Source: Oceanobacter sp045430275
Lineage (GTDB): Bacteria > Pseudomonadota > Gammaproteobacteria > Pseudomonadales > Oceanobacteraceae
Direction: 5' to 3'
Assembly (NCBI GenBank): GCA_045430275.1
Contig: JAILXU010000003.1
Span: forward strand, 186,001 to 250,000
Length of the DNA stretch: 64,000 bases
Shown: piece after piece, positions 44,309-52,578 of the stretch
Numbering within the stretch: the first letter of the stretch is position 1
Layout of the letters: each line of letters opens with the position of its first letter
The notes under the pieces: model-generated
Seen by the model: only the letters and a program-made list of their open reading frames with translations
Database searches by the model: none
What the model was told of the DNA's origin: nothing
Made by a program: the position numbers and the translations under genes

Positions 44309-45256
44309 ATGCGTACCTTGGCAAAGTTCATGACCCTTGCTGCACTGGCGGTTGCCCCGCTGGCTGCACCGGTTGCGCTGGCAGCCGATTACCCGTCTCG
44401 TCCGGTCAAGTTTGTGGTGCCATGGCCAGCCGGGGATCTGGAAGACATCCTGACACGAATCATCGCGGAAGAAATGGCCTCCACCACGGGCAAGCCAGCC
44501 ACTGTTGTGAACAAGCCTGGTGGTGGTGGTGTTGTTGGGGCGGCTGAAGTGGCTCGCACGCGCCCGGATGGCCTGACCATTGGCTCGTTTGTGGCCGATC
44601 TGATGACCACACAATTGTTGGGTGGCAATGCGCCGTATCAGAAGAACACCTTTGAGCCTGTGGGGATTTTCCTCGACTACCCGTTTGTGTTGGCCACCAA
44701 AGCCGATGCGCCCTACAACAACGTTGCCGAGCTGGCCAAATACAGCCAGAGCCACAAGATTTCTCTGGGCCACTTTGGCTATCAGGCGTTACCGACGGCC
44801 ATTACCTACAAGACGGCTGATCAGGCCGGTATTCGCTTCAGTTCCGATGCGGCCTTTGACTCTAACGACTGTTCAACATTGGCCAATGGCGATGCCAGTG
44901 TGATCAACACCACCACGCAATTGATTCTGTCCTGCCTGAAGTCCGGTGAAGTCAAGATTCTGGCGGCCATGACCCGTGAGCGCCTGTCCATTGCGCCTGA
45001 TGTGAAAACCCTGGCCGAGCAAACCGGCATCACCCAGACCACCTGGAACGGCCTGTTCGTCAAGCAAGGCACACCGCAGAAGATCAAGGACAAGATTGCC
45101 GCCATTGCTTCCAAGGCACTGAAGTCAAAGCCGGTGACCGGCCTGAGCCAGTCAACCGGTGCGGTGGTGTATTGGGTCGATGGTGAAGCGGCCAATCAGG
45201 TGATTTCCAAAGACTACGACAATGCCCAGAGCCTGATGAAGTACATCAACCGCTGA
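44309..45256 (+). CDS. TctC-family tripartite tricarboxylate transporter binding protein
   Basis: This 315-residue protein has a signal peptide (ALAVAPLAAPVALAAD) and the Bug/TctC core: YPSRPVKFVVPWPAGDLEDILTRIIAEEMASTTGKPATVVNKPGGGGVVGAAEVA, the ligand-clasping loops of the family. It captures a carboxylate in the periplasm for TctBA. The usual PGGxxD motif is PAGDLED here. It is the first of tctC-tctB-tctA, and the ligand is unknown (TctC proteins bind citrate, dicarboxylates, aromatic acids and others). Confidence 0.9.
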   Translation: MRTLAKFMTLAALAVAPLAAPVALAADYPSRPVKFVVPWPAGDLEDILTRIIAEEMASTTGKPATVVNKPGGGGVVGAAEVARTRPDGLTIGSFVADLMTTQLLGGNAPYQKNTFEPVGIFLDYPFVLATKADAPYNNVAELAKYSQSHKISLGHFGYQALPTAITYKTADQAGIRFSSDAAFDSNDCSTLANGDASVINTTTQLILSCLKSGEVKILAAMTRERLSIAPDVKTLAEQTGITQTTWNGLFVKQGTPQKIKDKIAAIASKALKSKPVTGLSQSTGAVVYWVDGEAANQVISKDYDNAQSLMKYINR

Positions 45257-45363
45257 GCACACTGCCCTTGCCATCAGTTCTCTCTGCCTGCGGAGGCTGA
45301 TGGCTTTTTTGCAAGTCACGGTCAAACCCGGCCAGTGCGATTGTCTACGGTGAGATTGAACGT

Positions 45364-45921
45364 ATGAAGACTGAAAACCCTTCCACATCCTCCACAACCG
45401 GGGGCGAGGCGTATCTCGCCCACTCTGGTATCTACTTTCTGTTGCTGGCCATGGGGCTGGTGTTGTGTGTGTTACTGCCTGGTCAGGCGGCCTGGGTCGA
45501 TACCCATCGAGGCTGGTTCATTCAGCCGATGGTGGGCAGCGGTTTTGGGCTGGGTATTCTGGTGTTGTTTGCCGCTGTGCGCGTGGTTCAGATTGTGCTG
45601 AAAGGCGGCTGGCGGCCTTCGCTGGATGCCATGGTCACGGGCTTGTTCGAATACCGCACCGCACTGATGTCTGCCGTGATGTTCCTGCTGTATATCCAGA
45701 GCCTGGAAGTGATTGGCTTCTCTCTGTCCACCCTGGTGTTTATCTGCACTTTGCTGATCTTGAGTCGTCTGTTTGATCGTTTCTGGTTTCTGGTTGCCCT
45801 GGGTTCAACCAGCGTGCTGGTGTTGATTTTTCGGGTTGGATTGAGTGTCTGGATGCCGGATGTCTGGCTTTATGGGCTGTTCCCGGAAGCGCTCGCTGAC
45901 TTTGCTAACCAGTATCTGTAA
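45364..45921 (+). CDS. TctB-family small membrane subunit
   Basis: This 185-residue protein has four membrane helices (about residues 20-40, 60-78, 98-118 and 128-168), the TctB topology. It contains SLEVIGFSLSTLVFICTLLILSRL. TctB is the poorly conserved helper subunit of TTT transporters, so the assignment relies on topology and on the position between tctC and tctA. Confidence 0.85.
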   Translation: MKTENPSTSSTTGGEAYLAHSGIYFLLLAMGLVLCVLLPGQAAWVDTHRGWFIQPMVGSGFGLGILVLFAAVRVVQIVLKGGWRPSLDAMVTGLFEYRTALMSAVMFLLYIQSLEVIGFSLSTLVFICTLLILSRLFDRFWFLVALGSTSVLVLIFRVGLSVWMPDVWLYGLFPEALADFANQYL

Positions 45922-45933
45922 CGGAGGTCTGCG

Positions 45934-47427
45934 ATGGAAACCTTACTGCTGGGCCTGAATGAAATTACCACTCTGAACGTACTGCTGGCGATTGTGCTGG
46001 GGGCGTTGATTGGCGTCACCATCGGCTCGATTCCGGGCCTGGAACCGGCGGGTGTGATGGCAATTCTGCTGCCGCTGACGTTTTCGATGGAGCCACTGGC
46101 CGGTGTCTCCCTGTTGTTGGGGGTGTATGGCGGTGCCTGGTATGGCGGCGCGATTCCCGCCATTTTAATGAACACACCGGGCACCCCGGTGGCGGTGTTA
46201 ACAACCTACGATGGCCATCCGATGGCGCAACGGGGCGAAGGCAAAAAAGCCCTGTCGATTGCCTACACCGCCTCGTTTGTGGGCGGCCTGATCAGTATTT
46301 TCTCGTTGGTGACACTGGCCCCCACCTTGTCACAGGTGGCGCGTCTGTTCGGTTCTGCCGAGTTTGCCATGCTGGCGGCGCTGGGCATGATCTTTGTGGT
46401 GCTGGCGCATCGCAAGCATGTGGTGGAAGCGGCGATGATGCTGGGGCTGGGGATTTTCCTCGGCACCGTCGGGATTGACCGCTCGTTCAGCACCCAGGTC
46501 TACACCTTTGGTGAAATCTGGTTATTGAATGGCATTCCGCTGGTGCCCGCCGTGATTGGCCTGTTCGCCATGTCTCAGGCGTTTGTGTTGTTGTCCCAGC
46601 GCGGTCAGGACGCCAGTGAAACCAAACTGGAAGGCGAAGGCATGTTTGCCGGTATCTGGGTGTTGCTCCGGCACAAGGTTACGGTGGTGCGCTCGGCGGT
46701 TCTGGGTGTATTGATGGGTTTGTTACCGGGTGTGGGTGAATTTGGCTCGCAGTTTTTCTCCTACACGCTGGCGCAGAAGTTCTCCAAAACCCCGGAGAAA
46801 TTCGGTCACGGTGCCGAAGAAGGACTGATTGCTTCTGAAACGTCCAATAACGCGGTCACGGCGTCGGTGATGATTCCGTTGCTGGCGTTCGGGATTCCGG
46901 CAGACGCGCTGATGGCGATGTTGCTGGCGGTGTTTATGGTACACAACTACATTCCTGGCCCGGCGCTGTTTGCTGAACGGCCAGAATTCATCGCCGGTTT
47001 GTACATGTCGCTGCTATTGATGAACGTGGTTGTGTTCTTCTATCTGACGTTTGCAACGCGATGGATTGTGAACCTGACCCGAATTCGGGGACGTTTTATC
47101 GGTGCCTGCATTCTGGTGCTGGGTTTTATCGGTGCGTACAGCCAGAACTTCCAGTTCTCAGATGCTTTGATTGCGCTGGGCTTTGCCATCTTTGGCTATA
47201 TTTTGCGCCGCAATGACATCCCGGCGGTGCCGATTATCCTCGGGCTAGTGCTCGGGCCAGTGTTCCTGAGCCGCTTCCGTCAGGCCATGGGCGTCGCCGA
47301 CGGCGATCTCAGTATCTTTGTGAGTCGCCCCATCAGCCTGGTGTTACTGAGTCTGATTGTGGTGTCGATTCTGGTGTTTGTGGTCAGCAACCTGCGTGCC
47401 GGGCGGGCGGCTCGGGAGGCCTCTTGA
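45934..47427 (+). CDS. TctA-family large membrane subunit
   Basis: This 497-residue protein has about 12 membrane helices. The TctA hallmarks are IGVTIGSIPGLEPAGVMAILLPLTF and GGAIPAILMNTPGTPVAVLTTYDGHPMAQRGEGKKAL (normally the G-x-PGTP region), and MGLLPGVGEFGSQFFSY in the second half. It forms the ion-coupled pore with TctB. Its TGA stop overlaps the next gene's ATG by 1 nt (TGATG), so the small GAF-like gene is translationally coupled to it. Confidence 0.93.
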   Translation: METLLLGLNEITTLNVLLAIVLGALIGVTIGSIPGLEPAGVMAILLPLTFSMEPLAGVSLLLGVYGGAWYGGAIPAILMNTPGTPVAVLTTYDGHPMAQRGEGKKALSIAYTASFVGGLISIFSLVTLAPTLSQVARLFGSAEFAMLAALGMIFVVLAHRKHVVEAAMMLGLGIFLGTVGIDRSFSTQVYTFGEIWLLNGIPLVPAVIGLFAMSQAFVLLSQRGQDASETKLEGEGMFAGIWVLLRHKVTVVRSAVLGVLMGLLPGVGEFGSQFFSYTLAQKFSKTPEKFGHGAEEGLIASETSNNAVTASVMIPLLAFGIPADALMAMLLAVFMVHNYIPGPALFAERPEFIAGLYMSLLLMNVVVFFYLTFATRWIVNLTRIRGRFIGACILVLGFIGAYSQNFQFSDALIALGFAIFGYILRRNDIPAVPIILGLVLGPVFLSRFRQAMGVADGDLSIFVSRPISLVLLSLIVVSILVFVVSNLRAGRAAREAS

Positions 47428-47867
47428 TGAAGGAGTACCCCAGCACGCCGCTGGAGGAATTCCAGCAGCAGTGCCTGACCATGGTCAGTGCGTTGGTCGA
47501 GAGCGAGGGCAGTTTGTTCTGCCTGTTCAGCCCGGACGGTGCCCCCAAACGGTTGCTCACTGACCAGTTGGCCAAGCCGGTCGAGCGCGACTTTCTGCAG
47601 CATTCGGCGGCGATGCTGTCGTTTGTAGATAACCCGGAAGACATCGTGGTGGTGCAACAGCTCGCAGGCACAGACCACGCTCACTGGCTGGCGAGTTTGC
47701 TGTTTTGGCGACAGCGGCGGATAGAGGCATTGGTGGGGCTGGTGCGACCCCGGACAGCACCGCCGTTTGATGCCGAAGAATTAAAGCGTCTGGAAGTGGT
47801 GCATCCGGTGATTGGCCATGTGCTGCAGCAGGTGTATCTGGGGCCACCGTCGGTGCAGTGGCATTGA
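47427..47867 (+). CDS. Orphan GAF-like small protein coupled to tctA
   Basis: This 146-residue protein has no signal peptide or membrane segment. The pattern FQQQCLTMVSALVESEGSLFCLFSPDGAPKRLLTD ... IVVVQQLAGTDHAHWLASLLFWRQRRIEALVGLVRPRTAPPFDAEELKRLEVVHPVIGHVLQQ resembles the N-terminal GAF-like sensor of LuxR-type or AraC-adjacent regulators, ending where an HTH would be expected. No DNA-binding domain is present. It overlaps the TctA stop (TGATG), so it is made with the transporter. It might be a cytoplasmic sensor of the imported substrate, but this is a guess. Confidence 0.6.
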   Translation: MKEYPSTPLEEFQQQCLTMVSALVESEGSLFCLFSPDGAPKRLLTDQLAKPVERDFLQHSAAMLSFVDNPEDIVVVQQLAGTDHAHWLASLLFWRQRRIEALVGLVRPRTAPPFDAEELKRLEVVHPVIGHVLQQVYLGPPSVQWH

Positions 47868-47874
47868 ACCCCGG

Positions 47875-48882
47875 TTAGCGCAGTAATCGGCTCTGGGTCT
47901 GTTTCGGGCTTTCACCAAACTTTTGCTTGTAGCTGCGGCTGAAGTGCGCCGGGTGATTGAAGCCCCAGCGAAAGGCAATTTCGCTGACGGTCAGGTGACG
48001 CTGGCCCGGATCAAGCAGGTCCTGTCGGCAATGGTTCAGGCGTTCATTCCAGATAAAGCGGCTGACACTGGTTTGCTCCAGTGAAAAGGCCCGCGCCAAC
48101 TGGCGTTTGGAGGTCTTGAGGGTCTGGCTGATGTAATCGTTGCTCAGTTCCTCTGCTTGCAGGTGTGTCCGAATCCAGTCCTTGCTGCGCACCAGTAAAT
48201 CCAGCAGTGCCTGATTGCCGCTCGGGCGGGTTTTCTGCAACACCAGACCGTGCAATTCTTCCAGCATCAGATCTTCAATGGTGGCCGAGGTGTATTCACC
48301 ACCGTTCAGCATGCTCAGTGCCCGGAACAGTCGGGCGGTGGAATAGCCGCCGTAGGCCAGTTTGCGATCCAGATGCAGGGGTTTTTTCTGATTCCACTGG
48401 CCCAGAACAGCCTGAATCACCGTGACGGGCATGGACACCACCACCATGTCCATATCAGCGCGGTATTCCTGAAAATACGGATAGAACGAGCTGTAGATCA
48501 CCACATCGCCAGGCCGATAACGACAGCTGTTACCCTGTTCAATATAGCCTTCACCCTTGAGCATCAGGCACATAAACGCCAATTCCCGACCATCCTGATG
48601 AATATTGGCCAGACTGCGTTGAATCGCGTGCCGACCGGCGCGGATGCGGTTCAGTGACAAGTGCTCCAGCGGCTGAATGGCCAACTCCGCCTCGATGCTG
48701 GCGTAACAGCGCCTCGGCCGTGTCAGGCCGATCAGGTGACGATCAATGCAATCGATCCAGAAGTCGTCCTTTTCACTGGCCGGAATGTTCCGGGTCGAGA
48801 ACAGTGTCTGCCGGGTGTTATGTGGCAGGAATATGGACTGGCTGCTGATTGCAGGCGTCTTTCCAAAGGGGGGAGGTGCCAT
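47875..48882 (-). CDS. Second AraC-family regulator, FeaR-like
   Basis: This 335-residue regulator has an AraC-binding-like N-terminus (about residues 35-215, including RRCYASIEAELAIQPLEHLSLNRIRAGRHAIQRSLANIHQDGRELAFMCLMLKGEGYIEQ) and a C-terminal AraC helix-turn-helix (about 235-330, ending LTVSEIAFRWGFNHPAHFSRSYKQKFGESPKQTQ). It converges with the tct operon and is divergent from the aldehyde dehydrogenase gene, its likely target. It is only distantly similar to the first AraC regulator in the locus. Confidence 0.88.
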   Translation of the reverse strand: MAPPPFGKTPAISSQSIFLPHNTRQTLFSTRNIPASEKDDFWIDCIDRHLIGLTRPRRCYASIEAELAIQPLEHLSLNRIRAGRHAIQRSLANIHQDGRELAFMCLMLKGEGYIEQGNSCRYRPGDVVIYSSFYPYFQEYRADMDMVVVSMPVTVIQAVLGQWNQKKPLHLDRKLAYGGYSTARLFRALSMLNGGEYTSATIEDLMLEELHGLVLQKTRPSGNQALLDLLVRSKDWIRTHLQAEELSNDYISQTLKTSKRQLARAFSLEQTSVSRFIWNERLNHCRQDLLDPGQRHLTVSEIAFRWGFNHPAHFSRSYKQKFGESPKQTQSRLLR

Positions 48883-49141
48883 ATCAATACCCTGTTAGAG
48901 TCTTGTGGTCAGATTAGCACAGCCGGACTGTGGGGCGTTTCAAATGCCCGTTCTGAATAACTAGTGAATATGTTAACTAAATTCAGGGCGAAGGATAAAG
49001 AGCCAATTGGCAACACTGGCGCATTTCGGTCATTCGTCTCTCTGGAGCAAGCTTGTGTCCGTCAGAGTCAAGTTGTGATCCGGGGGGATGAGAAATAATG
49101 AAGCCCACCATTCCGTGCACAATCATAATCCGGGGATTCGT

Positions 49142-50548
49142 ATGTACAGCTTTAACAATATCGTGAACGGTCAGGCGCTCGATATCAGCGACCGCTTTGA
49201 CGTGATGAACCCATCGACGCTGGAAACCGCCGGGACGGCACCGCTGGCGTCGGTCGCGGATCTGGACGCCGCTGTGGCAGCGGCGGAAGCTGCCTTTCCG
49301 GCCTGGGCCGCGTTATCGGATAGCGAGCGGCAGACTTACTGCAATCAGGTGGCGGACAAAATTGAGGAACACCACGAAGAGCTGGCGACCATTCTGACTA
49401 CCGAGCAGGGCAAGCCCATGGGTGGCCTGGGTTCGATGTTCGAGATTGGCGGTGCCATTGCCTGGACACGCTATAACGCCAGCCTGGAAGTGCCGGTTGA
49501 AGTGCTGCAGGACGGCGAAGCCGGACGCATCGAGCTGCACCGCAAGCCCATTGGCGTGGTCGGTTCCATCACACCCTGGAACTGGCCGGTGCTGATCGCC
49601 ATCTGGCACATCATTCCCGCGATTCGTACCGGTAATACTCTGGTGTGCAAACCGTCGCCGTTCACACCGCTGGCGACTCTGCGGTTGATTGAGCTGATGA
49701 ATGAGGTGTTGCCTGCCGGTGTCGTCAACGGCATTACCGGTGACAACGACGTGGGTGCTGCGATCTCGGCCCATGACAACATCGGCAAGGTGGTATTCAC
49801 CGGCTCAACCCCGACTGGCCAAAAAATCATGGGTTCGGCGGCTGACACCCTGAAGCGCCTGACGTTGGAACTGGGCGGCAACGACGCCGGTATTATTCTT
49901 GACGATGTTGATCCAAAAGAAATTGCTCCGGCGTTGTTCTGGGGAGCCTTTATCAACAACGGCCAGACCTGTGCAGCCCTGAAGCGCCTGTACGTGCCGG
50001 ACAGCCTCTACGATGCCGTGTGTGAAGAACTGCGCCAGTTTGCCTCGACCGTCAAAATGGGGGATGGCTTTGCCGAAGGCATGGAGTTGGGGCCAATCCA
50101 GAACCGCATGCAGTTCGACAAGGTCAACCGCCTGGTGCGTGAATCCGTTGCGAGTGGTGGTCAGGTACTGTGCGGTGGCCCGGTGGACGACGACAACACC
50201 CTGTTCTTCCCGATTACGCTGGTGGCGGCAGCGTCCGGTGATGACCCGCTGGTGCAGGAAGAGCAGTTCGGCCCGGCACTGCCTATCATCCGTTATAGCG
50301 ATGTTGAAGACGCCTTGCGTCAGGCCAACGACAACCCCAACGGTCTGGGCGGTTCAGTCTGGACTAACGACGAAGCCCGTTTCCGCGACATTGCTGGACG
50401 TATGGAATGTGGTTCCGTATGGCGCAACAAGCACGGTGCGATCCAGCCGGATGCACCGTTCGGTGGTGTGAAGTGCTCCGGCGTCGGAGTCGAGTTCGGT
50501 CAGGAAGGTCTGCTGGCCAACACCAATATTCAGGTGGTGTATCTATAG
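49142..50548 (+). CDS. NAD(P)-dependent aldehyde dehydrogenase
   Basis: This protein is 468 residues from ATG 49142 (GGGGA just before; an in-frame ATG at 49088 would add 18 residues). Motifs in order are the PWNWP cofactor segment, FTGSTPTGQKIM, the catalytic base region LELGGND (E243) and the nucleophile GQTCAALKR (C277), then EEQFGPALP and PFGGVKCSGVGVEFG. It belongs to the broad ALDH family that oxidises amine-derived aldehydes, in keeping with the PuuB-like oxidase. It is followed by a terminator and then moaF. Confidence 0.92.
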   Translation: MYSFNNIVNGQALDISDRFDVMNPSTLETAGTAPLASVADLDAAVAAAEAAFPAWAALSDSERQTYCNQVADKIEEHHEELATILTTEQGKPMGGLGSMFEIGGAIAWTRYNASLEVPVEVLQDGEAGRIELHRKPIGVVGSITPWNWPVLIAIWHIIPAIRTGNTLVCKPSPFTPLATLRLIELMNEVLPAGVVNGITGDNDVGAAISAHDNIGKVVFTGSTPTGQKIMGSAADTLKRLTLELGGNDAGIILDDVDPKEIAPALFWGAFINNGQTCAALKRLYVPDSLYDAVCEELRQFASTVKMGDGFAEGMELGPIQNRMQFDKVNRLVRESVASGGQVLCGGPVDDDNTLFFPITLVAAASGDDPLVQEEQFGPALPIIRYSDVEDALRQANDNPNGLGGSVWTNDEARFRDIAGRMECGSVWRNKHGAIQPDAPFGGVKCSGVGVEFGQEGLLANTNIQVVYL

Positions 50549-50574
50549 GTCGTTAGAAATTAGTCAGGTTTGCC

Positions 50575-50601
50575 AAACCCGGAAGTGATTCCGGGTTTTT
50601 T
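50575..50601 (+). terminator. Rho-independent terminator of the aldehyde dehydrogenase gene
   Basis: The 10-bp stem AAACCCGGAA-GTGA-TTCCGGGTTT continues into TTT, 26 bp after the stop codon. The following 200 bp to the moaF start hold a presumed moaF promoter, but no clear box is visible. Confidence 0.9.
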
Positions 50602-50805
50602 CGTATTAGAAGCGGTACTCAAGACAACTCCTTAATATGTTAATAAGTGGTCTGTCTTAGCGGATTTGGACGCGCGATGCTCCGCCACAGACAAGTATCC
50701 GGCACGCAGAGTCAAGATTCAGGTCCGCCTCGTTGCTACTGTCACAGCTCAACAATAAGAAACACTCAGAAACACTCAACACAGACAATTCAAGGGGTTC
50801 ATCGC

Positions 50806-51615
50806 ATGTCCGCTACTGAATGGGTACAGGTTGGCGAGCTGTCCGACAGCTTCCAGCACGCGTCCAATGCACCGGAAGCGTCGGCTGATCTGGTGGGGAA
50901 AAACATCAACCTGCACATGGCCAATGGCTGGGTGATCCGGCACAGTTTTCTGGCTGTGGACGTGATGGAGTGGGAGATTCTGGATGGGCCAGGCAAGGGC
51001 CAGAGCCAGAAAGAAAGCTGTCGGGTGACCTCACTGCGCGATGAAGTTTATCTGGTCGACTTCTCCAAGGGTGAAGAAGGCGCGACTCGTGGCACGCTGG
51101 TCTTCAATTTTGCCACCGGCCTGTGCGTCTGCGCTCTGAGCAAACTGGTGGGGCGTGAAGAATGCGATGTTTCGACCTACGCCCGTGCGTGCCAGAATCA
51201 GCCGTTGCCTAACGCCTCTTCGAATATTTTTGTGTGCGGCATCAATCGTGATGTCACCGACGCCGATACCGTGCCTTACACCGATGAACTGATCGGCAAG
51301 CGCGTTCATTACCGCTACAGCCCGGCGGAAAAATACGAACACTATTACCTCAATAGCAACTTCTACGTCTGGCATTGTCTGGAAGGCGTTGAGCAGGGTC
51401 TGTGCGATACCGACCAGTGCCACTACATCAAGATCGACGACGAGCTTTACCTGTTCTTCTGGCATGAAAAAATCATTCCGACCGTGGGCACCGTCATGAT
51501 CGACCTGAAAGGCAAGGCCACCACCGGCAAGCTGTTCGGCTACGTCGGTGATGACTTTGGCCAGATTCAGGCGATCCCGGTGGGTGCGACCATCGAAACA
51601 ATTCTGCCTGCCTGA
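50806..51615 (+). CDS. moaF: MoaF-family protein (monoamine regulon type)
   Basis: This protein is 269 residues from ATG 50806. Two related lipocalin-like halves are seen: VGKNINLHMANGWVIRHSFLAVDVMEWEILDGPGKGQSQKESC (about 28-135) and LIGKRVHYRYSPAEKYEHYYLNSNFYVWHCLEGVEQGLCDTDQCHYIKIDDELYLFFWHEKIIPTVGTVMIDL (about 160-265), matching the MoaF N- and C-terminal domains. Databases often call it a molybdenum cofactor protein, but the symbol also stems from the Klebsiella monoamine (tyramine) regulon, and no molybdopterin genes lie nearby. The neighbouring amine oxidase, aldehyde dehydrogenase and FeaR-like regulators fit the latter. Confidence 0.85.
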   Translation: MSATEWVQVGELSDSFQHASNAPEASADLVGKNINLHMANGWVIRHSFLAVDVMEWEILDGPGKGQSQKESCRVTSLRDEVYLVDFSKGEEGATRGTLVFNFATGLCVCALSKLVGREECDVSTYARACQNQPLPNASSNIFVCGINRDVTDADTVPYTDELIGKRVHYRYSPAEKYEHYYLNSNFYVWHCLEGVEQGLCDTDQCHYIKIDDELYLFFWHEKIIPTVGTVMIDLKGKATTGKLFGYVGDDFGQIQAIPVGATIETILPA

Positions 51616-51766
51616 GCGTCACACCCTCCCGTCGGGGGCGATTCGTCACGGCCTCGCTCTCGGCTCTTTCGGCAGATCGCACACAGGAATGTGTGTTATC
51701 CGGTTAGTCATCTGCTCGCTCTCTGGATTCATACAGGCCACCAGCCAGTGTCTGTATCTTGCTGCC

Positions 51767-51790
51767 ACCCGGCCTTTGGCCGGGTTTTTT
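51767..51790 (+). terminator. Rho-independent terminator downstream of moaF
   Basis: The stem CCCGGCC-TTT-GGCCGGG is followed by six T residues. It stands between the converging moaF and P460-type genes and reads as a plus-strand terminator. Confidence 0.88.
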
Positions 51791-51797
51791 CATTGTG

Positions 51798-52361
51798 CTA
51801 CTGCCCGGCTTTACGCACCTGATCCATAACGTGGGGCAACTCGGGGAATCGGGCCGGAATGGTGTACACCCAATCGTTGTCCTTGACCGGGGTATGGCAG
51901 GCGACACACTCCTGCACAAAATGGCTGTTGGCCCCGTACGGTTTCAGCTCCTCACCGACCCAGCGGGCATAGCCCCAACCACCTGTGGCTGCCCAGGCTT
52001 TGGCATCCTTCAGCATAAACTCGGCATGAATAAACTGCTGTGGCGCAATGGCCGTCGCCCACTTTGGCTCCGGGCCTTCCTTCCAGACAACTTTTCCCAG
52101 AATACTGCCATCGGGCCAGGGATTGGTGCGACCGTCGAGCACTGCATTAAACGCCGTGTCGTTGCCCAGAATCACTCGCATGGAATGATGGTCGGTGCGG
52201 TGTGAAACGGAAATCACCCGCCAGTTGCGGTAATCGGCTGGAAAAGCGATGCCGTTGGGCGCATCAGCCACCGCTCCCGGTTCGCCAAGGGCCTGGTGTA
52301 CGGGGGCAAAGGCCCCGAGAGCCATCAGGGAAGTGAGGGTGGAGAAGAACAGGGTTTTCAT
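51798..52361 (-). CDS. Cytochrome P460-family periplasmic haem protein
   Basis: This 187-residue protein has a signal peptide (TLTSLMALGAFAPVHQALG). The P460 domain is seen in IAFPADYRNWRVISVSHRTDHHSMRVILGND, FMLKDAKAWAATGGWGYARWVG and the haem-binding C152-VACH (CxxCH) in FVQECVACHTPVKDNDWVYT. P460 proteins include hydroxylamine- or NO-related haem enzymes, but most, including this DUF-like branch, have unknown activity. It is divergently transcribed from the lipoprotein operon of the envelope redox module. Confidence 0.85.
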   Translation of the reverse strand: MKTLFFSTLTSLMALGAFAPVHQALGEPGAVADAPNGIAFPADYRNWRVISVSHRTDHHSMRVILGNDTAFNAVLDGRTNPWPDGSILGKVVWKEGPEPKWATAIAPQQFIHAEFMLKDAKAWAATGGWGYARWVGEELKPYGANSHFVQECVACHTPVKDNDWVYTIPARFPELPHVMDQVRKAGQ

Positions 52362-52511
52362 CGTGGATTCCTATGTCAATGGTTGGGCAGCGACGGACAA
52401 ACAACTGCTCCCGGACACAACGGCTCAGGCCGCCCGATTATTCCCTTGGGTTTTGAGATTTTTTGACTGGTTGTTTGCTCTGGTGATGTTTCCTGGAAAG
52501 GTGAACATCGC

Positions 52512-52539
52512 TGCAACTTTTTTGCCTGGGCCTCCGTAT
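52512..52539 (+). promoter_or_regulatory. ECF-type promoter of the repeat-lipoprotein operon
   Basis: TGCAACTTTTT (52512-52522), an 11-bp spacer, then CCGTAT (52534-52539). The same two elements with identical spacing stand before the ECF sigma gene on the opposite strand (59842-59869). The start codon lies 40 bp downstream, a normal leader length. This is strong sequence evidence that the ECF factor reads both promoters. Confidence 0.8.
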
Positions 52540-52578
52540 CTCGTTTGGAACAACTTATTCCTAATGGAGATTCACTCG

